In this document: in pieces, positions 15,252 to 21,085 of the stretch | How the letters are laid out: each line of letters opens with the position of its first letter | How positions within the stretch are numbered: the first letter of the stretch is position 1 | Origin: JBGPIK01 sp041484845 | Lineage (GTDB): Bacteria; Desulfobacterota; Binatia; UBA9968 | Direction of reading: 5' to 3' | Assembly (NCBI GenBank): GCA_041484845.1 | Contig: JBGPIK010000066.1 | Location: 1 to 21,892 of the forward strand | DNA: 21,892 nt | Notes under the pieces: generated by a model | The model's input: the letters and a program-made list of their open reading frames with translations, nothing else | What the model was told of the DNA's origin: nothing | The model's database searches: none | Translations under genes and position numbers: made by a program

Positions 15252-15452
15252 ATGCTGCAGTCTGCGGATAGAGAATTTCAAGCCAGGCTCCTAAAGGAGA
15301 ACTCTGAACTATACGCGAGAAAGCAGAAAGTGGAGGACGCTATTAAGAGCCTGGAGGCGGCAACTAAGTCTCTACAACAAACGGCGGCCCTGCGAGATAT
15401 AGAAGCTCACAAAGGTCAACTTTCTCTGCGCCGAAATTGTCTTTCCGTGTAA
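15252..15452 (+). CDS. Small coiled-coil protein
   Basis: A 66-residue, helix-rich protein. MLQSADREFQARLLKENSEL continues with KQKVEDAIKSLEAATKSLQQ, giving heptad-like hydrophobic spacing typical of a coiled coil. The ATG at 15252 has AGGGGGG about six bases upstream, much better than the upstream ATG at 15156, whose extra 32 residues are unlike the rest. The TAA stop (15450-15452) falls inside GTGTAAC, the left end of the stem-loop leading to dispersed repeat copy E. No family is recognised; it may form an oligomer or bind a partner protein. Confidence 0.6.
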   Translation: MLQSADREFQARLLKENSELYARKQKVEDAIKSLEAATKSLQQTAALRDIEAHKGQLSLRRNCLSV

Positions 15453-15544
15453 CACACCGCTCAAGCTGCCGGTCGTCTGAACTCCCAGCTTTGCGGCATT
15501 GGCGTCAATCGTCTAATTGAGCTGTATTCTCCGACGACTCAATC
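15448..15544 (+). repeat. Gene-end stem-loop plus dispersed repeat copy E (attC-like)
   Basis: GTGTAAC (15448-15454), spacer, TCAAGCTG (15461-15468), central loop, CAGCTTTG with one extrahelical base (15486-15493), then GGCGTCA (15501-15507). The order of AAC, TCAAG, loop, CTTTG and CGTCA parallels the R'', L'', L', R' layout of integron attC sites. The R' box is CGTCA rather than CGTTA. The core ATTGAGCTGTATTCTCC is at 15516-15532, 13 bases after CGTCA, followed by the shared block GACGACTCAATC. The preceding gene's stop codon lies inside the first box. Confidence 0.65.
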
Positions 15545-15552
15545 CTGCGGGG

Positions 15553-16756
15553 GGTGCTTCCGCAATCCAGTGTTGTTAAGTAGCCATGGAAATCACAAAG
15601 TCTTGCTGCGTGGTCGAAGTCACCTGACGAATGAAGATGCAATTAACCTTTACCAAGCGCAAAACATTTGGGATGGAGGTGAAGATGTCGCGGAATGTCA
15701 GCCGCTTTTTGGTCAGACCTGCTTGCATCGCCGGGGTTCTGACTTCGTGTCCAAACTTCAAAGCACGATGGGTTCTGAGGAAGTTGTAATGGCATCGCAG
15801 CAGCTCCAGATGATCTTCCAGCGGCTTCGTACGGCGCGCGTGACAACGGCTCCGGCGACACAGGTATGCCGAGCCCTGCCGGATGGTCAGGTTCAATCGT
15901 TCAATGTAGGAAGTATTCAACTGGCGCGAATCCTCCGAGTCTCGCCATACCTCATTCCAGCGCCAAGCCGCACCAAACCTAGGTTTTCGCTGCACTTTGA
16001 CCACGCGATCATTCCGTCGCTTCTTGATTGCCTGGCCGTGCAGGCAAGCTGCCCCAAAGAGTCGCCGGACAACTTGCCGATAGAACTCGAACCCATCGGT
16101 AACGATCAGCGGGACGTTGTTTCCATTGGTCCGGGCGCAAAGGTCTCGAAACAAGGTGAGTGTGTTCCGATAACTCCGCTTTCCAACAACAGTCGAAGGC
16201 CAGAGGCGAGACCATACTTCGATAGCAGCAAAGATCCAAACGGGCGATTGCTCTTTGCCACCGACTATGGTGCAGCTCTCATCGGCCTGCAGTTCGCTGA
16301 TCCGGATCTTGGTGATCCTTTGATGGTTAAATCGATGACAGGAGGTAGCAGCTTTCTCCAGCGCGCGATCCACGGTGTTCCAAGCGATCTGCTGGACTCG
16401 GGCGATGGCTGACTTGTTCACACCCTCGACACTAAGAGCGGCGACTTCATCGAACGTAGCGCGGCGATGTTGGAGGCAGTGATAGACAGTGCCGCTGTTC
16501 CGGCAGAAAGTCCTGCCGCAACCCTTGCATCGAAACCGACGGCGCTTGCCCCACCGAGTTTGGTGGAATCCAAAACGAATGACCATTCCCAAAGATGGTT
16601 TTGTTCGCAGCAGACACATTACGTTTGGACAGCGGAGTTTCTTCATGGCACTTGGACCCGTTTGTCAGTAGATCTGGCGACCTCGAAAATAGGTCTTAAA
16701 CCATACCACATGAGCCGGTTACAATCGCCTTAACAACAATTGTCTGCGGAAGCACC
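15553..16756 (-). mobile_element. Complete IS1-family-like insertion sequence (about 1.2 kb)
   Basis: The ends are inverted repeats of 28 bases. The left end (15553-15580) starts GGTGCTTCCGCA and ends TGTTGTTAAG. The right end (16729-16756), read on the minus strand, has the same 12- and 10-base blocks around a divergent six-base middle, so 22 of 28 bases match. The enclosed transposase fills almost the whole element. No clear 8-9 base target duplication is visible (CCTGCGGGG on the left, GGAAATCTC on the right), suggesting later rearrangement or deletion at one flank. The left end abuts dispersed repeat copy E. Confidence 0.85.
15576..16646 (-). CDS. IS1-like DDE transposase
   Basis: A 356-residue transposase. 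The N-terminal zinc-finger-like segment (LRCPNVMC, FRCKGCGRTF) is followed by an HTH region (VNKSAIARVQQIAWNTVDRA). The RNase H-like catalytic domain follows, with WIFAAIEVWSRLW, the Asp in VPLIVTDGFEFYR, and the C-terminal motif NTSYIERLNLTIRQGSAYLC with its Glu. LEDHLELLRCHYNFLRTHRA then leads to RTPAMQAGLT. These features match IS1-related transposases carried in a single frame. Its TAA stop lies within the left inverted repeat. It looks intact and potentially active. Confidence 0.88.
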   Translation of the reverse strand: MKKLRCPNVMCLLRTKPSLGMVIRFGFHQTRWGKRRRFRCKGCGRTFCRNSGTVYHCLQHRRATFDEVAALSVEGVNKSAIARVQQIAWNTVDRALEKAATSCHRFNHQRITKIRISELQADESCTIVGGKEQSPVWIFAAIEVWSRLWPSTVVGKRSYRNTLTLFRDLCARTNGNNVPLIVTDGFEFYRQVVRRLFGAACLHGQAIKKRRNDRVVKVQRKPRFGAAWRWNEVWRDSEDSRQLNTSYIERLNLTIRQGSAYLCRRSRCHARRTKPLEDHLELLRCHYNFLRTHRALKFGHEVRTPAMQAGLTKKRLTFRDIFTSIPNVLRLVKVNCIFIRQVTSTTQQDFVISMAT

Positions 16757-16943
16757 GGAAATCTCAACGGGACGAGCGCTGTTCGGAATCCGGCGTTCAG
16801 CGGTACGCGGCGACAAAGTGCTACTTCTTTCCTGGAACGTGACGCGCGCCGGTAATGCTGCGCGGGCGCAGGAAGCATACGGACAGATCGCGGACACTCA
16901 ACAGAAAAGCTTTTCTCTACAAGCCATTACGACCGACCATTGA
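16757..16943 (+). pseudogene. C-terminal gene fragment cut by the insertion sequence
   Basis: The frame is open from the right end of the insertion sequence to a TGA just before repeat copy I. About 62 residues with balanced composition (GDKVLLLSWNVTRAGNAARA, then QEAYGQIADTQQKSFSLQAI) look like genuine protein. No start codon is available outside the insertion sequence, and no matching 5' part lies left of it, so the 5' end seems to have been lost. Family unknown. The opposite strand has no comparable frame. Confidence 0.45.
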
Positions 16944-16961
16944 ATTCGATCAGTTCAATCC
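16939..16961 (-). repeat. Degraded dispersed repeat copy I
   Basis: Read on the minus strand: GGATTGAACTG then ATCGAATTCAAT, matching the first half of the core. The element also forms an ATTGAA...TTCAAT palindrome (16939-16944 and 16954-16959). It begins 67 bases after the stop of the minus-strand HIT gene, in the same orientation. A GCCG-AAAA-CGGC hairpin lies between them. Confidence 0.5.
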
Positions 16962-17025
16962 TGCTAAGGAATCTGGAACTTCTGGCCGTTTTCGGCTTGA
17001 TGGGATTTGAGGACAGGCTCCTTTC

Positions 17026-17523
17026 TTAACCTGTAAGCCTTTTTATTAACAAATGAAAATGCAAATAGGAAGCGTCCTGAAAACCCGGCCCGTTCGTAAA
17101 CAATTCGTACTGGGATGACTTGGTTTTCTCTATAATGTGTCTTGCGGCTAAATATGCGTCGACGATATATGGAGCATCTGTTTCAGAAATTTCTCCGACA
17201 TTCCTGATATCCTTCTTTGGGATGATAAGGTAATGATCCGTTGACACAGTGCGTGTCTCTGCCGGGGATCGCGCTTCTTGGAAAGGATATTTAATAACGA
17301 TTGTTTTATCGGTTTCAAATTCCACGGCAGGGATAACACCCGGTAACTTATTGACCCCGACTGAAACAAGAAGCCCAGCAAGGTCCTTACTACTTAAACA
17401 GTCTTGGCACTGGTTTAATGACAAAAATGAACGTGGTTGCGATTCGGAGAATAAATATCCTCCAATCACAGTTCCAGCCGCCAATAAAAGTAGAGCTGCG
17501 AATGTAGCCTTTAGCTTACTCAT
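17026..17523 (-). CDS. Membrane-anchored HIT-domain-like protein
   Basis: A 165-residue protein. The N-terminal hydrophobic segment (about 6-25, ATFAALLLLAAGTVIGGYLF) is an uncleaved anchor or signal. A CxxC (NQCQDCLS) follows, then a HIT-like fold: beta strands around KTIVIKYPFQEARSPAETRT, HYLIIPKKDIRNVGEISETD and the C-terminal histidine motif YLHFHLLIK. The normal HIT triad is HxHxHxx. Here only two of the three histidines remain (LHFHLL), so nucleotide hydrolase activity is uncertain. An anchored, export-directed HIT protein is unusual because most are cytoplasmic. The ribosome binding site is weak. It ends in the degraded repeat copy I, in the same orientation. Confidence 0.72.
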   Translation of the reverse strand: MSKLKATFAALLLLAAGTVIGGYLFSESQPRSFLSLNQCQDCLSSKDLAGLLVSVGVNKLPGVIPAVEFETDKTIVIKYPFQEARSPAETRTVSTDHYLIIPKKDIRNVGEISETDAPYIVDAYLAARHIIEKTKSSQYELFTNGPGFQDASYLHFHLLIKRLTG

Positions 17524-17561
17524 AAATTAAACTTATCACACAAACCACTACTGTCCCAACG

Positions 17562-17882
17562 TTACTTGAATAAAACCAGTTGTTTACTGTCATCGAGCGT
17601 TTTTTCTGACTCATCGAACTGCGAAAGTACTCGTGTGATCGGAGTTTTCTGCACGATCGTCACACTCAAAATCTGTAGAATCGAGTATAAGCTGTGATCG
17701 AGGTTCCAGCGCTTTTTGACGATGGCCACCAACACGTGGATCCAGATGGCAATCCATATCTGCGTTTTCACGGCATTGTCGGTGGTACCATAAAAAACCT
17801 TGACGTGAAGGTGTTGCTTAATCCACTTGAAGAACAACTCCATCTGACAGTGGCAGAAGCGGTATTGGAATTGGTGTCGCAT
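17562..17882 (-). pseudogene. IS4-family transposase, C-terminal fragment
   Basis: About 106 residues. CQMELFFKWIKQHLHVKVFY, GTTDNAVKTQIWIAIWIHVL and VAIVKKRW are the typical C-terminal part of IS4/IS5-superfamily DDE transposases, with the last catalytic Glu in MELFFKWIKQ. The first 250 or so residues, including both Asp residues, are missing, so this is an insertion-sequence remnant. It continues to an intact-looking C-terminus (KQLVLFK). No inverted ends were found. Confidence 0.82.
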
Positions 17883-18010
17883 TCCGCAGTAACTGTCAGG
17901 GTCACATCAGTACGGTTCCCCAGTAAATCATCAAGCAGTTTTTCTGGGAACTTTCACTGGGTGGAATTATTCCGTCAGCCGAGGAGGACGAGGGCAGGGT
18001 GGGTGGGCAC

Positions 18011-18027
18011 AGGGATTGAACTGAATT
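18011..18027 (+). repeat. Degraded dispersed repeat copy G
   Basis: AGGG followed by ATTGAACTGAATT, the first 13 bases of the core, then divergence to GATCAC. It lies upstream of the IS110-type fragment. The 17883-18106 stretch around it holds no gene I can support. Confidence 0.5.
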
Positions 18028-18106
18028 GATCACATAAACGGAATGGCATTCACGAGCGGTTTTGTCGTAGTAGATAGGACAAGACCGTCAGGAAAGGAGC
18101 CATTCA

Positions 18107-18480
18107 ATGGAGAGCTTTGCAGGAGCAGATCTACACAAGAGAGTAACGCAGTTGGCCGTTCTGAGAGATGGGCAGCCGCCGTCACAGTTTCGTTTTTCCA
18201 ACGATCCGAAGACGGTTCACGGGGTTTTAAGGAAACTCCCCAGAGGGACAAAGATCGCGGTAGAAGCCACGGGTTCGTGGTGGTGGTTTGTCGAGAAGGC
18301 AAGAGAATTGGGACACGAAATCTGTCTTTCTCATCCCAAGCAAACCAAGGGGCGATTGCCCACGCACGGTTGAAGTTAGACAAAGTGGATGCGGTGATGT
18401 TAGCGCGACTGCTTAAAGCGGACTGTTTACCGACGGTGTGGATTCCCGGCGAGAGGGCCCGAGCTGTACGATTCGCGAAC
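18107..18480 (+). pseudogene. IS110-family transposase, frameshifted N-terminal fragment
   Basis: The N-terminal third of a DEDD-type IS110 transposase. GADLHKR holds the first Asp, VEATGS the Glu and LDKVDAVML the downstream Asp. The frame from the ATG at 18107 (preceded by AGGAAAGGAG) reads to about 18350 and then stops in GRLPTHG. One extra G in an AAGGGGCG run near 18350 restores the family sequence in another frame (IAHARLKLDKVDAVMLARLL, then KADCLPTVWIPGERARAVR). The match ends at about 18470, and the C-terminal Ser-containing half is absent. Both a frameshift and a truncation make it inactive. Confidence 0.85.
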
Positions 18481-18539
18481 CGTTCGCTTCGTATTGCCCA
18501 GAACCCGACCTGAAGTACAAGCGGCACGCTAAAGTCCAA

Positions 18540-18561
18540 TACAATGCCTCTACAATGCCTC
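18540..18561. repeat. Tandem 11-mer duplication
   Basis: TACAATGCCTC occurs twice back to back just after the IS110 fragment. Probably local slippage. Confidence 0.7.
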
Positions 18562-18599
18562 TGCTACGCTGTCACGATTGGGTCCGCCGGGCATTTTCG

Positions 18600-18645
18600 G
18601 GGTGACGCCGAGAGTCGATCCCACGACCTCTTGAATGTGAGACCA
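18600..18645 (-). other. Possible tRNA 3'-half remnant
   Basis: Read on the minus strand: a TCTCACATT anticodon-loop-like stretch (CAC at the anticodon position), AGGTC in the variable-loop position, GTGGG with an ATCGACT loop in the T-arm position, then CGGCGTCACC like an acceptor end. The layout resembles the 3' half of a tRNA, but the T-stem does not pair well, T54 is replaced by A, and no D-arm or 5' half is found. It could be a decayed attachment-site remnant or coincidence. The rest of 18481-18796 has no convincing gene. Confidence 0.2.
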
Positions 18646-18796
18646 AAAATGAAAATTCGAAAAAACTTAGCACTTGAGAGGCTTCGTCATAGAATTCAAA
18701 AAGTTGCCAGGAGCTTGGTTTACGCCCATTTCCTCCGGTGTGCCCCATTTTCCAACATTCAGGTGACACCAAAGGTAGCACCCATTCGCAATGCCA

Positions 18797-18973
18797 TCAT
18801 TGCTGATATTTAGGTGATGGAGAATACGGTTCAATTACACGGCTAACGTTGCTGTTCACGGGCCGCGAAGCGATCCCTTTGCAATAGCCGGTTAGGCCGA
18901 ACGGACGTTTAACACCGTTTCCTCGCTGGGCCACACAGGGAAGACCCAGAAACGCTTTCTGGGACAGCGTCAT
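18797..18973 (-). CDS. Short ORF running through the attC-like site
   Basis: A 58-residue frame from ATG at 18973 with GAGGG seven bases upstream, reading MTLSQKAFLGLPCVAQRGNG and then RPFGLTGYCKGIASRPVNSN. It passes through the attC-like structure and repeat copy F. Proteins read through attC sites often end in such RPVNSNV-type residues, so the tail is probably non-native. The upstream part may be a small gene or a truncated 3' end. Confidence 0.22.
   Translation of the reverse strand: MTLSQKAFLGLPCVAQRGNGVKRPFGLTGYCKGIASRPVNSNVSRVIEPYSPSPKYQQ
18819..18848 (-). repeat. Dispersed repeat copy F
   Basis: On the minus strand the core is ATTGAACCGTATTCTCC (18835 to 18819), one base different from the consensus. 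CGTTA begins at 18848, again exactly 13 bases before the core. It is directly joined to the attC-like structure at 18841-18896. Confidence 0.72.
18841..18896 (-). repeat. attC-like recombination site candidate
   Basis: On the minus strand: GCCTAAC (fits RYYYAAC), spacer, TTGCAAAGGG, central GCTTCGCGG, CCCGTGAACAGCAAC and GTTAGCC (one mismatch from GTTRRRY). The total is about 56 bases and the halves can fold on each other (GGG/CCC, TTGC/GCAA and GGCTAAC/GTTAGGC on the plus strand). The layout and the GCTTCGCGG centre recall integron attC sites. No integron integrase is in the window. Repeat copy F follows immediately. Confidence 0.5.
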
Positions 18974-19146
18974 CTGTTTCCCTCAGGAAGCATTTCCTCA
19001 TAGCTTGCGACGTGCACAGTTCCCGACCCGCAATCCACGAATTTTAAGAGTTGGCAACTGCCCGTCTCTGCTGTGATACAGCACCCCGTCGGTAAACTAG
19101 GCGAAGGGTAAGCGAAAGCCGCTCCCAAAAGTTAACACGATGTCCG

Positions 19147-19176
19147 TTGACAGGCTCTTACTCGCGGCGATATAAG
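19147..19176 (+). promoter_or_regulatory. Sigma-70-type promoter
   Basis: A perfect TTGACA -35 (19147-19152), an 18-base spacer and TATAAG as -10 (19171-19176). Transcription would start near 19183, about 22 bases before the ATG at 19206. It would drive the coupled pair 19206-19744. The stretch 18974-19146 upstream holds no gene I recognise. Confidence 0.75.
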
Positions 19177-19205
19177 CTGCGGTCATCAACCTGGAAGAAG
19201 CACCG

Positions 19206-19460
19206 ATGAAATTCGCCCCATCCCTTCTCTCATTACCGCTATTCTTCAGTCCGGTTACGTTTGTCCCTTCTCCTGCATATCCTCAGGGAGGCGGCGTGTA
19301 TGCCTACGACTGCCACCACGACCGCAAAGCAGGCGGCTCCTTCGCCTCGAAAGAAGAGATCCTAAAGAAGCTCGCAGCCGAGAAGCCGGACGGCACAACT
19401 CTCGAAGAGCCTTCTGTAAGTCGCGACGACCAAATTCCAAAACGGTATGAGCGGGAATGA
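19206..19460 (+). CDS. Small exported protein, YHCHRG-type remnant-like
   Basis: An 84-residue protein with a Sec signal peptide: MKFAPSLLSLPLFFSPVTFV then PSPAYPQ. The following YDCHHDRKAGGSFASKEEIL recalls small exported proteins with a CHHDRKRGGYHCHRG-type core. Here the YHCHRG half seems to be missing between GG and SFASKEE, so there may be an internal deletion. The rest is a charged tail. GGAAGAAG precedes the ATG, and a good promoter lies just upstream. Its TGA overlaps the ATG of the next gene (AATGA), so they are translationally coupled. Function unknown. Confidence 0.65.
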   Translation: MKFAPSLLSLPLFFSPVTFVPSPAYPQGGGVYAYDCHHDRKAGGSFASKEEILKKLAAEKPDGTTLEEPSVSRDDQIPKRYERE

Positions 19461-19744
19461 AGATCAGAGATGCCATAACGTGGCCGAGGCACTGGACAAC
19501 GCCTCTCGGGAATGAAACCCATGATGCGCCCGTAGACAACGGCATTCTTATCGACATCCGTGGATGGGAAGACACCTCAACTATCGTTCTTGTGTTGCGC
19601 TGCCGAAGCGGTAAATATTACGGGACTATCAGCACGGCCCCCCATCATTACGAAATCGTCGTCCAGTTTCTCAGCATGAACAAGAAGCAGAGGTTGCGAG
19701 AAATTAAACAGGCCGAAATAACATTTCCAGAGGCGGTCTCGTAG
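19457..19744 (+). CDS. Hypothetical protein coupled to the exported protein
   Basis: A 95-residue protein: MKIRDAITWPRHWTTPLGNE, then GILIDIRGWEDTSTIVLVLR, RCRSGKYYGTISTAPHHYEI and a charged C-terminal part. Composition and periodic hydrophobic strands suggest a small folded beta-rich domain. No signal peptide, membrane segment or known family is recognised. The ATG overlaps the upstream stop codon (AATGA), so it is expected to be translated by coupling and co-transcribed from the promoter at 19147. The two products may act together, but this is inference. Confidence 0.6.
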   Translation: MKIRDAITWPRHWTTPLGNETHDAPVDNGILIDIRGWEDTSTIVLVLRCRSGKYYGTISTAPHHYEIVVQFLSMNKKQRLREIKQAEITFPEAVS

Positions 19745-19784
19745 TCACTATGGTGAAGTATCTCTACCGACCCTGTCCTCAAAT

Positions 19785-20056
19785 GTGCCGGTTACCCCGG
19801 CGTGGTACTTCCCGAACGGAACGTCAAACTCAGCGTCATCTCCATCGGTACGATACATTCCAAAGATGGTCGCCTTCCTGGGGTACAACCCTTTGCCCCA
19901 ACCGGAATCGCTTCGGGAGAAGCTCATTCTAATCGGGAAACTGCTCGGTCCGAGCCAGAAAGCAATGCCAGGCGCTTGGAGGTGGATGAGACCACCCTTC
20001 GCTGTTTCGAGCAGGAGATCCGCCACCCGTCGAAAAAGCTGAAACGGGCGGTCTAA
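19785..20056 (+). pseudogene. XRE-family helix-turn-helix regulator, frameshifted
   Basis: The C-terminal part of an XRE/Cro-type regulator with a known two-HTH arrangement. YIPKMVAFLGYNPLPQPESL and REKLILIGKLLGPSQKAM lie in one frame. After a shift near 19970, RRLEVDETTLRCFEQEIRHP and SKKLKRAV continue in another frame and reach a TAA at 20054-20056. Intact homologues read FIPKIIEFLGY, then GLSQKELARRLGVDPTTLARWE. The first HTH is missing or decayed upstream (VTPAWYFPNGTSN resembles the end of the first domain). One frameshift plus N-terminal loss makes it non-functional. Confidence 0.75.
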
Positions 20057-20126
20057 AGCTTTTTAAGAACGGGTGCGTCAGAAGCCTGAACGGGGCGCTC
20101 AAACAAAATTCCGCACGTAGAGTTAA

Positions 20127-20588
20127 TCATTCAATCTCCAGGGCGGTTCTGCGATTGGACCTACGGCTGTCAGCGCCCCCAAAGAAACTCCCGTTCCGAG
20201 AGAGCTCGGCATCGCGTCCCTGAGTCCGCCGCCTATTGATTGTCACCAGACCGTGCTTGAAAGCGTTCTGGTTTTGAGTGGGATGGGTTGCCTTTGATCC
20301 CATCCCCCACACTGGTCGCCGAGGTTGTTCCGTAATAAAATTGAGATTCTCCGGCCGTTAAGGCGGAGAGAGTGACGGGCGCGCTGGGCATCAAAACCAA
20401 CTGTACGTCCAAGTCATGCTTATGGAAGAATCCTTGATTCTGCGAGACGACGAACAGTCCCTCCCGCTCGCTAAAGCTTGCAGGAGTGATGACGACTTTT
20501 TGTGGCGCCGCAGAGGGCCTATGGGTTTGAGATCATCGGCAAAGAACAAACCCAGGCCGGCGATAAGAACCGAGCGGATCATTTTCAT
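20127..20588 (-). pseudogene. NMT1/THI5-like ABC substrate-binding protein, frameshifted and truncated
   Basis: The ATG at 20588 (GAGGTGA upstream) encodes a signal peptide, MKMIRSVLIAGLGLFFADDL. After a one-base shift near 20510-20530 the other frame reads KVVITPASFSEREGLFVVSQ, then NQGFFHKHDLDVQLVLMPSA and TLSALTAGESQFYYGTTSAT. That is the N-terminal lobe of a periplasmic binding protein of the nitrate/sulfonate/thiamine-precursor type. After SVWGM the sequence departs from the family and runs through unrelated residues to a stop at 20127-20129. About 200 C-terminal residues are missing. Such proteins normally deliver substrates to an ABC importer, but no permease or ATPase gene is nearby. 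Confidence 0.82.
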
Positions 20589-20666
20589 TCGATCACCTCG
20601 TGATTGTTCGCCTAAAAACGGAAGAATCCATCGCGCGCGTTCCGCGCCTGCGCGCACGCCGAGGCG

Positions 20667-20777
20667 TTAACGTGTCTCAAACTCGTTTTGTCTCGGAATA
20701 GCCGCTGACAGTATCGCTCGGAATCTGTCCACTACCTGTCGCTCGTTAAGCCAAAGTTTAAGCGTCAGAACTTTCAT
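20667..20777 (-). CDS. Short ORF upstream of the binding-protein remnant
   Basis: 36 residues from an ATG with GAGG about eight bases upstream: MKVLTLKLWLNERQVVDRFR then AILSAAIPRQNEFETR. It lies on the same strand as the substrate-binding remnant, 78 bases upstream of it. It could be a leader or a tiny protein, or a chance ORF. No family is recognised. Confidence 0.3.
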   Translation of the reverse strand: MKVLTLKLWLNERQVVDRFRAILSAAIPRQNEFETR

Positions 20778-20830
20778 GATTTAACCTCGCGCTCGTTCTA
20801 CTAAGAATTCATGCATTGGAAATTTATTGC

Positions 20831-20886
20831 CTGTAGGGGAAACCCTACGGCATGCGCATGGCGAAACTGACTAGAATTTCAGTCAG
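20831..20886. promoter_or_regulatory. Three consecutive palindromes upstream of the sigma-54 promoter
   Basis: Three inverted repeats lie in a row. The first is GTAGGG-GAAA-CCCTAC inside CTGTAGGGGAAACCCTACGG (20831-20850). The second is the perfect palindrome CATGCGCATG (20851-20860). The third is CTGACT-AGAATTTC-AGTCAG (20867-20886). They lie 90-150 bases upstream of the -24/-12 element, the usual distance for an activator site acting through a DNA loop. None is followed by a T-run, so they are unlikely to be terminators. The binding protein is unknown. Confidence 0.5.
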
Positions 20887-20978
20887 GCAAGCTGCGCTCA
20901 GAGAATTGTCATCTGATGCGCGATTGATAATGTCGCTTATATGCTGAGGAGTTAGCAGAAAAGAGTTTTTTTATTTTC

Positions 20979-20993
20979 TGGCACAACAATTGC
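20979..20993 (+). promoter_or_regulatory. Sigma-54 (-24/-12) promoter
   Basis: TGGCAC-AACAA-TTGC matches the RpoN consensus with the required ten bases between GG and GC. A T-rich stretch (GAGTTTTTTTATTTTC) lies just upstream and could be bent by IHF. Transcription would start near 21005, giving a leader of about 170 bases before the GTG of the exported FN3 protein. This implies control by an NtrC-type activator. Confidence 0.65.
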
Positions 20994-21047
20994 GCACGCG
21001 ATCTGCTAATTTTCAGAACCATAACGCCGCTCCGTAGAGCTACACAA

Positions 21048-21085
21048 TTCTAGATCGAATCATCTTTCTAGATCAAATAATCTTT
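21048..21085 (+). repeat. Tandem 18-mer duplicated in the transcript leader
   Basis: TTCTAGATCRAATMATCT occurs twice with an 18-base period (21048 and 21066), differing at two positions. It lies between the sigma-54 promoter and the start codon, so it would be in the untranslated leader. It may be a duplicated operator or an RNA-binding site. Confidence 0.65.

Noticed and set aside
15570..16412. Plus-strand ORF (280 residues) antisense to the transposase
   Set aside because: Shadow frame of the IS1-like transposase, with no motif of its own.
20339..20352. AATTGAGATTCTCC, resembling the dispersed repeat
   Set aside because: It lies inside the substrate-binding protein remnant and encodes its conserved GESQF residues on the minus strand, and the middle of the core is missing.
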